53,138 nt of DNA from Gammaproteobacteria bacterium (lineage in GTDB: Bacteria > Pseudomonadota > Gammaproteobacteria > HK1), in assembly GCA_022826505.1 (NCBI GenBank), contig JAJDUQ010000107.1, forward strand, positions 1 to 53,138, given 5' to 3'. A program made the position numbers and the translations under genes. Under the pieces are notes generated by a model that was not told the DNA's origin, made no database searches, and saw only the letters and a list, made by a program, of their open reading frames with translations. Shown in pieces: positions 1 to 8,727 of this stretch; the first letter of the stretch is position 1; each line of letters begins with the position of its first letter.

Positions 1-3000
1 GCCCGACGTCCGGCTGTCGTCCGCCTCGGCCACCGACACGCCGCCGCTCGCCGCGGACACCGTCACCCCGCGGGTGTCGTCGTCGTTGATGGTGCCGGTG
101 GCGTCGAGGGTGGCGTTGCCGCCGGAGAGCGTCGCATTGGAGGGCGAGGACAGCCGCACCTTCACCGTCTCGTTGTCCTCGTCGATGTCGTCGCCGGTGA
201 CGGTGATGTCGATGTGCGCTGTGGTGTCGCCCGCATCGAAGGTCAGCGTGCCGGAGGTCAGGGCTTCGTAGTCGGTGCCCTGGGTCGCCGTGCCGCCCGT
301 GGTCTCGGCATAGGCGACCGTCACCTCCTTGCCGCTCGCCGCGCCGAGGCTTACGGTGAAGCGCAGGGGGGGCGTGGCGCCCGATGCGCCTTCGGTCACG
401 CTGGGAGCGTCAATGGAGATCACCGGCAGACCGTCGTCGTCGATGATCGTGCCGGTGGCCGTTCCGTCCGCGATGGAAGTGCCGGTGCTCGGCGAGCTCA
501 GCTCCACGAGGAAGGTCTCGTCCTCCTCGTCGAGCGTGTCCTGGGTCGTCTGCACCGTGATTGTCTTGCGGGTTTCGCCCGCGGCGAAGCTCAGCGTCTG
601 CGCCGTGGTCTGTGCCGTATAGTCGGCGGCGGACGCCGGATAACTGCCGTCCGGGTCGTCGGCGGTGCTCCAGGCGACCGTGGCGGCGGCGCTCGCCGGG
701 CCAAGACGGGTCACGTTGAAGGCGATGGTCTGCCCTTCATTCGCCGATGCATTGGCAATGGTAAAGCGCACGGGCTGCTCGTCGTCGCTGACCGTCACCG
801 GCAGCGTGGCCACCGGTGCGTCTTTGTAATCGCGGCCAGCAGCGGTGTGATGGATCTCGGCGGTACGTTCGCCGTCCCCATTCCTGACGTCGTCATCAAC
901 CCCGCTGACCGTGACCAACTGCCGCGTGCTCCAGGTCGTTCGACCGAAGGTCAGCAAATTCAAATTGACCGTCGCCACTGAACTGTCCGTGCTCGACAGT
1001 GATACCGTGACGGGGTCGCTGGGTTGTGTTCCCAGCCAGACCTCATAGGTGGCCGTGCGCCCTTCGTCGACCCTCAGGGCGGTGGGAGAAAAGAAGACGC
1101 CGAGCGCGTCATCGTCCTGAAGCGTGATCGTCGCCACCTTCACCACCAGATCGCGGTTGGCCATGTCCGTGGTGGCCGTGCCCTGCACGACGATGGTCTC
1201 ATCGTCTTCCTTCACGAAATCGTCGGTGGGCGTCAGCGTGAGGGTGACGGTGTTCGACCCGAGCGTCTCTCCCCGGGGAATGGTTATCACCTGCGACGAT
1301 GGCGACCAGCTCGCGGTGTAATCCTCCCCCAGCGCGGCTGTACCGGCGAGATCCAGGGTCACAGTCGTCTCGTCGTTGGCCATCGCCACCTCGGCATCGA
1401 GCGTGGCGCTCACCGTGACCGTCTCGGCGCGGCCGCCCTCCGACAGGGAATCGACATCCACCGCCAAGGTTACCGCGGGCGTCGTCTCGTCGTCCGTGAT
1501 CGTCAAATCAGCCGGAAAGACCGAGTGCCCCAGCGCGGTTCCGCTGATACGGACGGTTTCATTGCCCTCGAGCAGCTTGTCGTCGGTCGGCGCGATCGTG
1601 ACCCTGGTTGTGCCGGAGCGGCCGTTCGCGGGAATCGTCACGGTGGCGCCGCCCGTGCGGGAATAGTCGCCGGGACCGGCCGTGCCGCCCCAGGAAAGGG
1701 TCACTTCCGTGTCTCTCGGAAGGACGCTGTCCGCCGGGTCACCCCATTCAGCCGTCACCGTCACCTCTCGTGCGCCGCCATTCTCGGCGACCTCCGCCGG
1801 AGACACTGACAAGGTGATGCCGGCGCTGTCGATGATCGAAAGTTCGGCGCCGCGAACAAAGGGCGTCATCATTGCGCCCTTGGTGCCCTCGATCCGCAGC
1901 TTCTCGATGCGATTCTCCTTGAAGGGATCGGCGATCGCCGTTATGGACACGCCGGTCGTTCTGCCCTCGGACCTGCCCCTCGGGATTGTGACGCTCAAGG
2001 TGCCGGTAACGCTGTAGTCGTTTGGACTCGTGGTGATGTCCACAACAGAAAGGGGTATCACCACATCCGTGGCTGCCGCCTTCCCTGTGAGATCCTGCGC
2101 TGTGATCGTCAGTTGCTGTTCGCCAGAACCTTCCTGAAGGGATTGGGGCGAGACGCCAATGTCGATCGCGTGAGTGCCTCCGAAGACGAGTGGAAAGCCG
2201 CTGTAGCTCTTGTCCTGGGCCGGCAGGGGCGATGCAACCCCGCCGCTGACCGTCGTGTCGCGGCGATCCGTCCAGCCGGTGAACTTGACGGCGCCGGCGC
2301 GGAGTTCGACCCTCCTATCGAAGTCGTAGTCCCCTTCCTGGACACGGTATCTGCAGAGAATTCTCGCGCCTTCGACTGTGCAAGGCGCCGACACGACTCC
2401 GCTGTCGAGAGCGATCTCGACATTTGGCGGACCCGAAATCGTGACCGGCCGTGGCGTCTCGAACACCATCTCGAACACAAAGAAGCCACGAGTAGCGATG
2501 CCACTCGTTGCGGAGATCACGCGAACGTCATATTCCGAAATCTGGAAATCGGAATCGGCAGCGGGCCAGGTAGCCACTGTAAACGGGTTCAGCGATGCGT
2601 TGGAGATCCCTTCATCCGGCGTCACGGAGAGATTCCAGCGCAACGTCTCGCCAGCGGCCCGTTCATCCACCGTGAATTGCACGTCCCTGTCAGCCGACCG
2701 GTTTCCGCCGGCGCGGTACGGAATCGAAGGAAATGTGACACTGTCCGGTCCAACGAGCTGAGGCTTTTCTGCCGTCATCGTGACGACGTAGCTTCTGATG
2801 GCTTGCGGGTTACTTACTCTGGCGTGACATGTTGCGTCCGTCGTTCCGGTGTAGGCAGGTAGTTCGTCACAGATGACGCGAAAGGTTGCGTGCCTTATCG
2901 GGTCGGTCAGCGTAAACAACCGAAAGCGCTTGCTGAGCGTCGTTCCCACTGCATTGAGCTCGGCAACCAATCTTGCTTCTTCCCGGCCCTCCTCGTCGTC

Positions 3001-3783
3001 CATGTCGTCGCGAGAGTCGAACGTCACGCGCATCGTGGCGGAACCGCTGCCTGCCGGAAGCGTCAGGGTCCAAGGGGGTTCGCTTGGGAGGTAGCGCCCG
3101 TCTTTAGCGAAGTCTCTCTCGTCGGGGGGTTCAATCTGGTTGTCGTCGGCCAAGGACACAGTGATCGTTTCGGACTCTTCAAGGCGACCTCCGCCGATGA
3201 GGCTGACGACGATATCGAACTGCTGCCGCGCCCCCTCCAGGATCAAGCTCCCTGGAGGCTCGACGGCCACGTTCAGTTGCGGAACGCTGTCGTTGTCGGC
3301 AATGGTGATGTCCACGCTGACTACTTCACGCCGAGGTCGCCCCCTGATGGTGCCTTCGACGCGAAGGGTTTCCGCCCCCTCGAAGAATGGGTCGTCCACC
3401 GCCGACAGGGTCACGTCGCCCGTACCCGACGTCTGACCGGCTGTGATCGTGATGGCCGGAAGAGATCCCACGACTGCGTAGTCGGTGGACTTGGCCGTGC
3501 CTCCGAGAGAGAGATCGATGATCAGGTCGGCCGAGCGCCTCGACGCGATGCTGGCCGTGACGGTCACAACGGCATTGCCGCCGCCTTCCGCGAGCTGCGT
3601 GTTGGCCGGGACGGACAGAGTCACCTTGAGGGGCGTCTGCGCCAAAGCGTCCGGCGCCCACAGCGCGGCGATGAAGGCGGTCAGGAGTCCCAGAAAACCG
3701 GCAAGCCACGAAATGCGGCTCCGGCGAGGGGTGCTCAGGCCGGCGCCTTGCCCGTTTGCTAGGAATCCAGCGCGCAGATTCAT
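1..3783 (-). CDS. Giant secreted Calx-beta repeat protein (C-terminus outside window)
   Basis: The minus strand is open from the ATG at 3783 to base 1, 1261 codons with no stop, and runs off the left edge. A TAG lies directly before this ATG, so no longer start exists. Residues about 28-49 form a signal peptide, hydrophobic and ending ALWAPDALAQ, so the product should be exported. The rest is a chain of roughly 100-residue beta repeats. They carry acidic turns typical of Calx-beta domains (ADND near residue 162, then QDDD, ITDDE, VSDD, IIDDD, INDDD) and phrases such as EDETFLVEL and GTDYEAL. Calx-beta proteins are usually Ca2+-binding surface or secreted adhesins. Part of the N-terminal third (about 2260-2900) departs from the repeat pattern and carries four cysteines. 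No strong ribosome site precedes the ATG. It is divergent from the MSHA-like locus, so it could be a substrate or partner of that machine (inference). Confidence 0.85.
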   Translation of the reverse strand, partial: MNLRAGFLANGQGAGLSTPRRSRISWLAGFLGLLTAFIAALWAPDALAQTPLKVTLSVPANTQLAEGGGNAVVTVTASIASRRSADLIIDLSLGGTAKSTDYAVVGSLPAITITAGQTSGTGDVTLSAVDDPFFEGAETLRVEGTIRGRPRREVVSVDITIADNDSVPQLNVAVEPPGSLILEGARQQFDIVVSLIGGGRLEESETITVSLADDNQIEPPDERDFAKDGRYLPSEPPWTLTLPAGSGSATMRVTFDSRDDMDDEEGREEARLVAELNAVGTTLSKRFRLFTLTDPIRHATFRVICDELPAYTGTTDATCHARVSNPQAIRSYVVTMTAEKPQLVGPDSVTFPSIPYRAGGNRSADRDVQFTVDERAAGETLRWNLSVTPDEGISNASLNPFTVATWPAADSDFQISEYDVRVISATSGIATRGFFVFEMVFETPRPVTISGPPNVEIALDSGVVSAPCTVEGARILCRYRVQEGDYDFDRRVELRAGAVKFTGWTDRRDTTVSGGVASPLPAQDKSYSGFPLVFGGTHAIDIGVSPQSLQEGSGEQQLTITAQDLTGKAAATDVVIPLSVVDITTSPNDYSVTGTLSVTIPRGRSEGRTTGVSITAIADPFKENRIEKLRIEGTKGAMMTPFVRGAELSIIDSAGITLSVSPAEVAENGGAREVTVTAEWGDPADSVLPRDTEVTLSWGGTAGPGDYSRTGGATVTIPANGRSGTTRVTIAPTDDKLLEGNETVRISGTALGHSVFPADLTITDDETTPAVTLAVDVDSLSEGGRAETVTVSATLDAEVAMANDETTVTLDLAGTAALGEDYTASWSPSSQVITIPRGETLGSNTVTLTLTPTDDFVKEDDETIVVQGTATTDMANRDLVVKVATITLQDDDALGVFFSPTALRVDEGRTATYEVWLGTQPSDPVTVSLSSTDSSVATVNLNLLTFGRTTWSTRQLVTVSGVDDDVRNGDGERTAEIHHTAAGRDYKDAPVATLPVTVSDDEQPVRFTIANASANEGQTIAFNVTRLGPASAAATVAWSTADDPDGSYPASAADYTAQTTAQTLSFAAGETRKTITVQTTQDTLDEEDETFLVELSSPSTGTSIADGTATGTIIDDDGLPVISIDAPSVTEGASGATPPLRFTVSLGAASGKEVTVAYAETTGGTATQGTDYEALTSGTLTFDAGDTTAHIDITVTGDDIDEDNETVKVRLSSPSNATLSGGNATLDATGTINDDDTRGVTVSAASGGVSVAEADDSRTSG

Positions 3784-3811
3784 CTACGAATCGCTACCGG
3801 AATCCAGCGCG
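3762..3811. repeat. 13-bp direct repeat flanking the start of the giant gene
   Basis: GGAATCCAGCGCG occurs at 3762-3774 and again at 3799-3811, 37 bp apart. The pair brackets the start codon of the Calx-beta gene. It looks like a short local duplication, possibly left by the rearrangement that joined the present start region to the gene. Confidence 0.6.
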
Positions 3812-4126
3812 TGAAAGTACGAGGGCGTGAGCCTTGGCATGACGGTCGCGCGCGCGCTCTTCGGATCTATGCCCGAATTTTCCGCGGCGCAGACTCCCGG
3901 CTTTCCGGCCGAGTCGCGCGCACTGTCCGGTGCCCTGCGTCTGTGCGGTGGCCGGGGCGGCGAAGACCGTCAGCAGCGGCAGGCACAGCAGGGCGGGCAG
4001 CAGGCCTCGCCGAAGCCGGAGAGACGAGGAAGTGAACCGTCGGAGCCGGGTGCGCCGGCCGGCGGGAGCGGATGTGTCAGGCGGGGATGAAGACTGGAGG
4101 GGCCGCCGCCATGCGGAGCCGATCAT
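3794..4126 (-). CDS. Short signal-peptide-bearing reading frame, probably a remnant
   Basis: This 110-codon frame ends 10 bases before the giant gene begins, on the same strand. Its middle is a convincing export signal: basic LRLRRG, then a leucine-rich core, then FAAPATAQ. What follows is arginine-rich and unlike a mature protein, and the first 30 residues are also low quality. No ribosome site precedes the ATG at 4126. The likeliest reading is the signal-peptide exon of a related secreted protein whose body has been lost or replaced. A real short secreted peptide cannot be excluded. No family is recognised. Confidence 0.25.
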   Translation of the reverse strand: MIGSAWRRPLQSSSPPDTSAPAGRRTRLRRFTSSSLRLRRGLLPALLCLPLLTVFAAPATAQTQGTGQCARLGRKAGSLRRGKFGHRSEERARDRHAKAHALVLSRAGFR

Positions 4127-4145
4127 GACCGGCGCACGCAGGTGA

Positions 4146-4260
4146 GGCGTCCCGGCGTCCCGGCGTCCCGGCGTCCCGGCGTCCCGGCGTCCCGGCGTCC
4201 CGGCGTCCCGGCGTCCCGGCGTCCCGGCGTCCCGGCGTCCCGGCGTCCCGGCGTCCCGGC
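4146..4260. repeat. 8-bp tandem satellite, 14.4 perfect units
   Basis: GGCGTCCC is repeated head to tail 14 times from 4146 to 4257, followed by a partial unit to 4260, with no mismatch. Because 8 is not a multiple of 3, every frame reads the same 24-base period: RRPGVPAS on the plus strand, GRRDAGTP on the minus strand. Open frames through it are therefore artefacts. Perfect identity suggests recent slippage and a copy number that varies between strains. Confidence 0.97.
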
Positions 4261-5419
4261 AATTGTATCGGAGCCGTCATCGGCCGGGATTGTCAAGACC
4301 CTGGCCGCAAATTGTTCGCCGCCTCGGTCGCGCACACCCAGAAGCGTCGCCAACGCCGCCCCCATCATCCGGGCCACCACTGCCCGCCCTTGCCCGCCAT
4401 GGTCATCGCAAGGCCCCGCTCATGTCGCCCCCCACATCGTCTCGCGCACGAGGCGCAAGTCTATCGAATGCGCCCTATCCGCGTACCGTATGACAAATCC
4501 GCCCAGGGAGGCAGGGAGGCATGACAGTGCGCGCTCGGCTCGCGTGCGACGACGAAGCCCGCACTGGCGCTCGCCCTGGTATGAACGCGGCCCGCCTGCT
4601 TCCCGGAACATGTGGAACGCAACCACTGTGCTGGGGTAACGCCGGTGGCTGCGCACAGGCGCCGATGCGCCATGTATGGAGCGCGCCGCCCGTGCCCGCG
4701 ATTATCCGAATTGCGGCTGTGACCTCATGCTTCCTGGACGACCGCCCAGAGACTGCACGACGGGTCGCAGATTCGGTTTCGGAGGTGCGCGACAGACAGG
4801 GCCGCTCAAACGCCGCCCGGGCCAAATGCACAATGCAAAACGGTTCTCATCGCCCGACAGCTTGAACGGCCAAGAAGCGGAACGGTGACGCCCGGCGGCG
4901 CGTTGGATTCACGACCGACGCACCTCGGGACCGACGACTCGTCAAGCGCCGCGTCGTGCCTCGCCGGTCCGCGCATCGTCGCGAGCCGGCGAACGCGGCA
5001 CGCGTCGAGCAGCGGCTTATGCCCGGTCCGCAATCCGCCTCTACCCCGAGATGCACTCGGCCCACGCCTGCATGACCGGGCGGCGCTTCTCGAGCAAATC
5101 GTCGCCTCCGCGGGCTTGACCCACGTCGCGGCCTCGAAGTCGAACCGTGCTCGTGGCCGACACCGACCGACCTCGAAGTCGATACGAGCGGGAGCCCGAA
5201 TCCGACATCGAAGTACCCGCGTGCCGCTATCGGGCAACGCCCGCACCGCCTCAGTATCGCTCCTCGACGAAACACGGAAACGTACGCGGACGGAGAGTGA
5301 CCATTGGCCGGAACGGCAGTGCGGCACCAGCGGCAACGGGATCCGGCGCCACGCGCGCCGGGCGCTCGGGCCCTGGTGTTCGAATCCGTTCCGCATCGGG
5401 AGTTCGGGGGTCGAACCGC
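4261..5419. other. About 1.15 kb without a recognisable gene
   Basis: Open frames exist on both strands but none gives a recognisable family, and most are mutual shadows. The best-placed start, ATG at 4521 behind two GGGAGG boxes, encodes an arginine- and cysteine-rich 114-residue frame with no family resemblance. The stretch should hold the promoter of the MSHA-like operon. I see no convincing -35/-10 pair. A segment near 5170-5235 resembles intergenic DNA near 15187-15250. Confidence 0.5.
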
Positions 5420-7069
5420 ATGGTCGAGCGAGTTCTTCTCCTCGCAGGCCTGATCGCGATCGTGAGTGCGTGCCATGCGCCGCTCCCGCGCGATCCGTCC
5501 CACGGGCACCTCGCTGACCGCAGCCGCACCGAGATTTCGGGAATCCCGGAGCCGATCCGGCGGGCACCGTTCGTGCCGCCGCCGTCACCGAGAGCACCGC
5601 AGGAGACCTACACCGTGGTGGTCAGCGACGTACCCGCGAAGGCGCTGCTCTTCGCGCTCGCACGCGATGCATCCATCGATGCGGACATCCATCCGTCGGT
5701 ACGGGGACTCGTCACTCTCAATGCCGTGGACGAGACCTTCGACTCGATTCTCGACCGCGTCCGCGGTCAGCTCCCTATCCGGTACCGCTATCGCAACGGC
5801 GTGCTCGTGGTCGAGCCCGACGAGCCGATGCTGCGGAGTTATCGAATCGATTACGTGAACGTGGTCCGCGACGTGCGTTCGAGCAGTTCCACCGCCACCC
5901 AGGTATCGGCCGGAGGCGAGGGTCAGGCGAGCCTCGGCAACAATTCGTCGACGGACATCGACAGCCTCTCCAGCAACCGGTTCTGGGAGACCGTCGCCGC
6001 GGCGGTGCGCGCAATCGTGCACGACGAGAGCGAGACGGCAGCCGGCGGCGAGGCAAAGGAGGACCACCCGAATCCGGAAGGGGTCGAGGCGCGGCGGGGG
6101 ACCGCAGCGGTGGTGATTCCGAATCCGGAGGCGGGAATCCTGCTCGTGCGTGCGACGGCCCGCCGGCACCGCGACGTCCGGGCCTATCTCGACGACGTGC
6201 TCGCCAGCGCCCGCCGCCAGGTGCTCATCGAGGCGACGATCGTCGAAGTCGAGCTGAGCGATCGCTACCAGGCCGGTGTCGACTGGAGTCGGCTCGCCCG
6301 CAACGGCGGCGTCGGGGTGGATCAGAGTCTGCTCGCCGGCCACCTGGCCGCGCCGCCGTTCTTCCTGCTGAGTTACGAGAACGCGTCGCTGGACGTGACG
6401 GTGCGGCTGCTCGCGGAGTTCGGAAAGGTTCAGGTGCTCTCGAGCCCGAAGCTCGTGGTCCTGAACAATCAGACCGCGGTGCTGAAGGCGATTCGCAACA
6501 TCGTCTATTTCGAGGTGAACGTGGAAACCGCGAGCGGCACGGATACCGCTCCCGGTACCGCCAGCATCGACACCGACGCGCGGACCGCTCCGGAAGGCAT
6601 CATGCTCGCGGTGACCCCGCACGTGAGCCATGCCGGCGAGGTCATCCTGAACGTGAGGCCGACCATCACCCGCGTCAACCGCTTCGTCAACGATCCCCAG
6701 CCCGATCTCGCGACCGCAGGAGTGACCAATCCGGTGCCCGAACTGCTCGTGCGCGAAATGGAGTCGGTGCTGCGGCTCGACTCCGGACAGATTGCGGTTC
6801 TCGGCGGGCTCATGCAGGAAAACCATGGGTTGGACACCAACCGTGTGCCGGTGCTGTCGGACGTGAACGGCATCGGCGCCGCGTTCGGGTTTCGCCGGAA
6901 TCACTTCGTCAAGACCGAGCTCGTGATCTTCATCCGACCGAGAGTCATCGAGCGTCCCGGCGTGACTGCGGATCTGTCCGACTTCCGGTCCTTTCTCCCG
7001 GTGGGCAACGAGGCCGAGTGGCGGAGCACGCGCTTCGGCCGGGGCCAGTCGGGCGAAGCGCGACCGTGA
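5420..7069 (+). CDS. mshL: MSHA-type outer-membrane secretin MshL
   Basis: This 549-residue protein forms the outer-membrane gate of an MSHA-type IV pilus or type II-like machine. A lipoprotein signal ends IAIVSAC, with the lipid-bearing cysteine at residue 18. An STN/N0-like segment follows at about 55-115, and the secretin core lies at about 270-510. Core marks include IVEVELSDRYQAGVDWS, VLSSPKLVVLNNQ, IAVLGGLMQEN and a final TELVIFIRPRVI. The frame is open upstream to 5147, but the ATG at 5420 is chosen because it places the lipobox correctly; the extra 91 codons are arginine-rich and non-conserved. It is the first gene of the plus-strand run. The stop is followed 2 bases later by the next ATG. 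Confidence 0.88.
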   Translation: MVERVLLLAGLIAIVSACHAPLPRDPSHGHLADRSRTEISGIPEPIRRAPFVPPPSPRAPQETYTVVVSDVPAKALLFALARDASIDADIHPSVRGLVTLNAVDETFDSILDRVRGQLPIRYRYRNGVLVVEPDEPMLRSYRIDYVNVVRDVRSSSSTATQVSAGGEGQASLGNNSSTDIDSLSSNRFWETVAAAVRAIVHDESETAAGGEAKEDHPNPEGVEARRGTAAVVIPNPEAGILLVRATARRHRDVRAYLDDVLASARRQVLIEATIVEVELSDRYQAGVDWSRLARNGGVGVDQSLLAGHLAAPPFFLLSYENASLDVTVRLLAEFGKVQVLSSPKLVVLNNQTAVLKAIRNIVYFEVNVETASGTDTAPGTASIDTDARTAPEGIMLAVTPHVSHAGEVILNVRPTITRVNRFVNDPQPDLATAGVTNPVPELLVREMESVLRLDSGQIAVLGGLMQENHGLDTNRVPVLSDVNGIGAAFGFRRNHFVKTELVIFIRPRVIERPGVTADLSDFRSFLPVGNEAEWRSTRFGRGQSGEARP

Positions 7070-7071
7070 AC

Positions 7072-8727
7072 ATGCGAATGGATGCGCTGAAGCTCGCCGC
7101 CGACCCGAGCCGTGGGTCGGTCACGCCGCAACGCGAGCGTCCCACCGACCACGACTTTTTCGGGGATCGACAGCTCGAACCGGACAGGGCCGCACGGCGT
7201 GACACCGACCCGACCACCCGTTCATCGGCGGTGCCCGACGCCGGCGATCCTTCCGGCCCGGGGGCATCGGAGGCGTGGCGGCTCGGACCGATCCGTGCGA
7301 CGAGGGACGACATGGACGAATTCGCTCCGGTGCCGGGCCAGCCCCGTTCCCGCGCGACTCCGGCGTTGGGCTCGCCCGATTCGCCCACGGTCCTCGACCT
7401 CGCAATCCCCGCCCGGCCGGTTCGGGTCGGGAACCAGGATGCGGACGTGGCCGACGGTCATGTTCGCCCATCGAGGCATGAACGGTCCGATGCCGGAGAA
7501 TCGGCGTCGACCATGATCGGCACCCGCGATCCACCGAACTTGCCGCGAGGACCGGGTGCCGCCCGCATCGCCGGAATCGCGCTGGCGCTGATCGCCGTCA
7601 TCGGGGTCGCGATCGGCGGCGGATACTTCGTCTGGAGGACTGAATTCGTTCCGCCCGCACTCGTAGGTCGCCTGTCCGCGAACGCCGTACCGATCGTGGA
7701 TCTGACACCGGTGTACGCGGCGGATGCGGCGACGAACGAGACCGAGGGACCGGCCGCGAGTGCAACGCTTCGGTTCGACACGCCGGCACGCCCCGAGACT
7801 TCGCAAGCGGCGACGACAATGCAGGATGTGGTGTCGACCATACGCTCCGATGCGCAAACGCGGCAGGAGGTGCACGGGAACGTCATCGCCCCGAGTCCGA
7901 CTTCGATGGATGCGCCCGGAGGGTGGCCCGCCTCGACCGCGTCTCCGGTCGAGGCGGGGATACCAACGCGAGCGGACGCGTTCGTCGACGTGGTCGATTT
8001 GCCGGCCCCTGATCCGGACCAGGGAGGCGCAGAGCACGTGCGCGGCGCCGAAGCCGGCATCGTGCTCACGAGTCGGATACGTCCGGATCACGTCGCCGCC
8101 TTGCTCGATCAGGCGTATCGGGCGTTCGTTTCCGGCGACGCAAGCTCGGCAACGAAAGCGTATCGCGACGTGCTGCGACAAGAACCCGCAAATCGTGATG
8201 CCCACCTCGGGCTCGCGGCGCTCGCGATGCGCGCCGGTCGCTGGAACGAGGTGGCCGGCCACTACGCGCAGGTCCTCGAATCGAACCCCGCCGATACCGT
8301 CGCAAGGGCCGCCCTCATCGGCATCGAAGAATCGGATCCGGTGCGCGGGGAGGATCGCCTGAAGGCGCTTCTGCGGAGAGAGCCGCACGCCGCTCACCTG
8401 CATTTCGAACTGGGAAATCTCTACGCCGCGCGGCAGCGATGGCCCGAAGCGCAGCGGTCATGGTCCGACGCGTATCGTTTTGACGGAGACAACCCGGACT
8501 ATGCCTACAACCTCGCGGTCAGCCTCGATCACCTCTCGCGCACGCAGAGCGCGCTCAGGCGTTATCGGGAGGCACTGTTGCTGTCGCGGAGCCGCGCCGC
8601 CGGCTTCGAGACCGCGGATGTGCTGCAGCGTATCCGCGACCTCGATCCGCACGCGCAGTCCGGCTCCACGTCCGACGGCTCGACCGCGGATACGGCCGTC
8701 GACGCTCCCGGTGCCCGCATTCGATGA
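7072..8727 (+). CDS. MshN-like membrane protein with TPR repeats
   Basis: A 551-residue bitopic inner-membrane protein. Residues 1-160 are proline-, arginine- and aspartate-rich and look disordered. One transmembrane helix lies at about 163-188 (GIALALIAVIGVAIGGGY). After a disordered linker come TPR-type helical repeats at about 340-530 (LLDQAYRAFVSGD, AHLGLAALAMRAGRW, HLHFELGNLYAARQRW). This architecture and its place between mshL and mshE match MshN, which links inner and outer parts of MSHA systems. GTG at 7066 overlaps the mshL stop and is an alternative start, as is ATG at 7078. The mshM AAA+ gene often present between mshL and mshN is missing. The stop overlaps the mshE start by four bases (ATGA), implying translational coupling. 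Confidence 0.65.
   Translation: MRMDALKLAADPSRGSVTPQRERPTDHDFFGDRQLEPDRAARRDTDPTTRSSAVPDAGDPSGPGASEAWRLGPIRATRDDMDEFAPVPGQPRSRATPALGSPDSPTVLDLAIPARPVRVGNQDADVADGHVRPSRHERSDAGESASTMIGTRDPPNLPRGPGAARIAGIALALIAVIGVAIGGGYFVWRTEFVPPALVGRLSANAVPIVDLTPVYAADAATNETEGPAASATLRFDTPARPETSQAATTMQDVVSTIRSDAQTRQEVHGNVIAPSPTSMDAPGGWPASTASPVEAGIPTRADAFVDVVDLPAPDPDQGGAEHVRGAEAGIVLTSRIRPDHVAALLDQAYRAFVSGDASSATKAYRDVLRQEPANRDAHLGLAALAMRAGRWNEVAGHYAQVLESNPADTVARAALIGIEESDPVRGEDRLKALLRREPHAAHLHFELGNLYAARQRWPEAQRSWSDAYRFDGDNPDYAYNLAVSLDHLSRTQSALRRYREALLLSRSRAAGFETADVLQRIRDLDPHAQSGSTSDGSTADTAVDAPGARIR

Noticed and set aside
4142-4639. Plus-strand frame with repeated RRPGVPAS, and minus-strand frames with GRRDAGTP
   Set aside because: An 8-bp perfect satellite gives the same peptide period in every frame; there is no ribosome site and no family.
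4521-4865. 114-codon frame behind two GGGAGG boxes
   Set aside because: Good ribosome site, but the product is arginine- and cysteine-rich with no recognisable family, and it overlaps equally long frames on the other strand.
5147-5419. 91-codon N-terminal extension of mshL
   Set aside because: It would bury the lipoprotein signal ending IVSAC; the extension is low-quality and arginine-rich.
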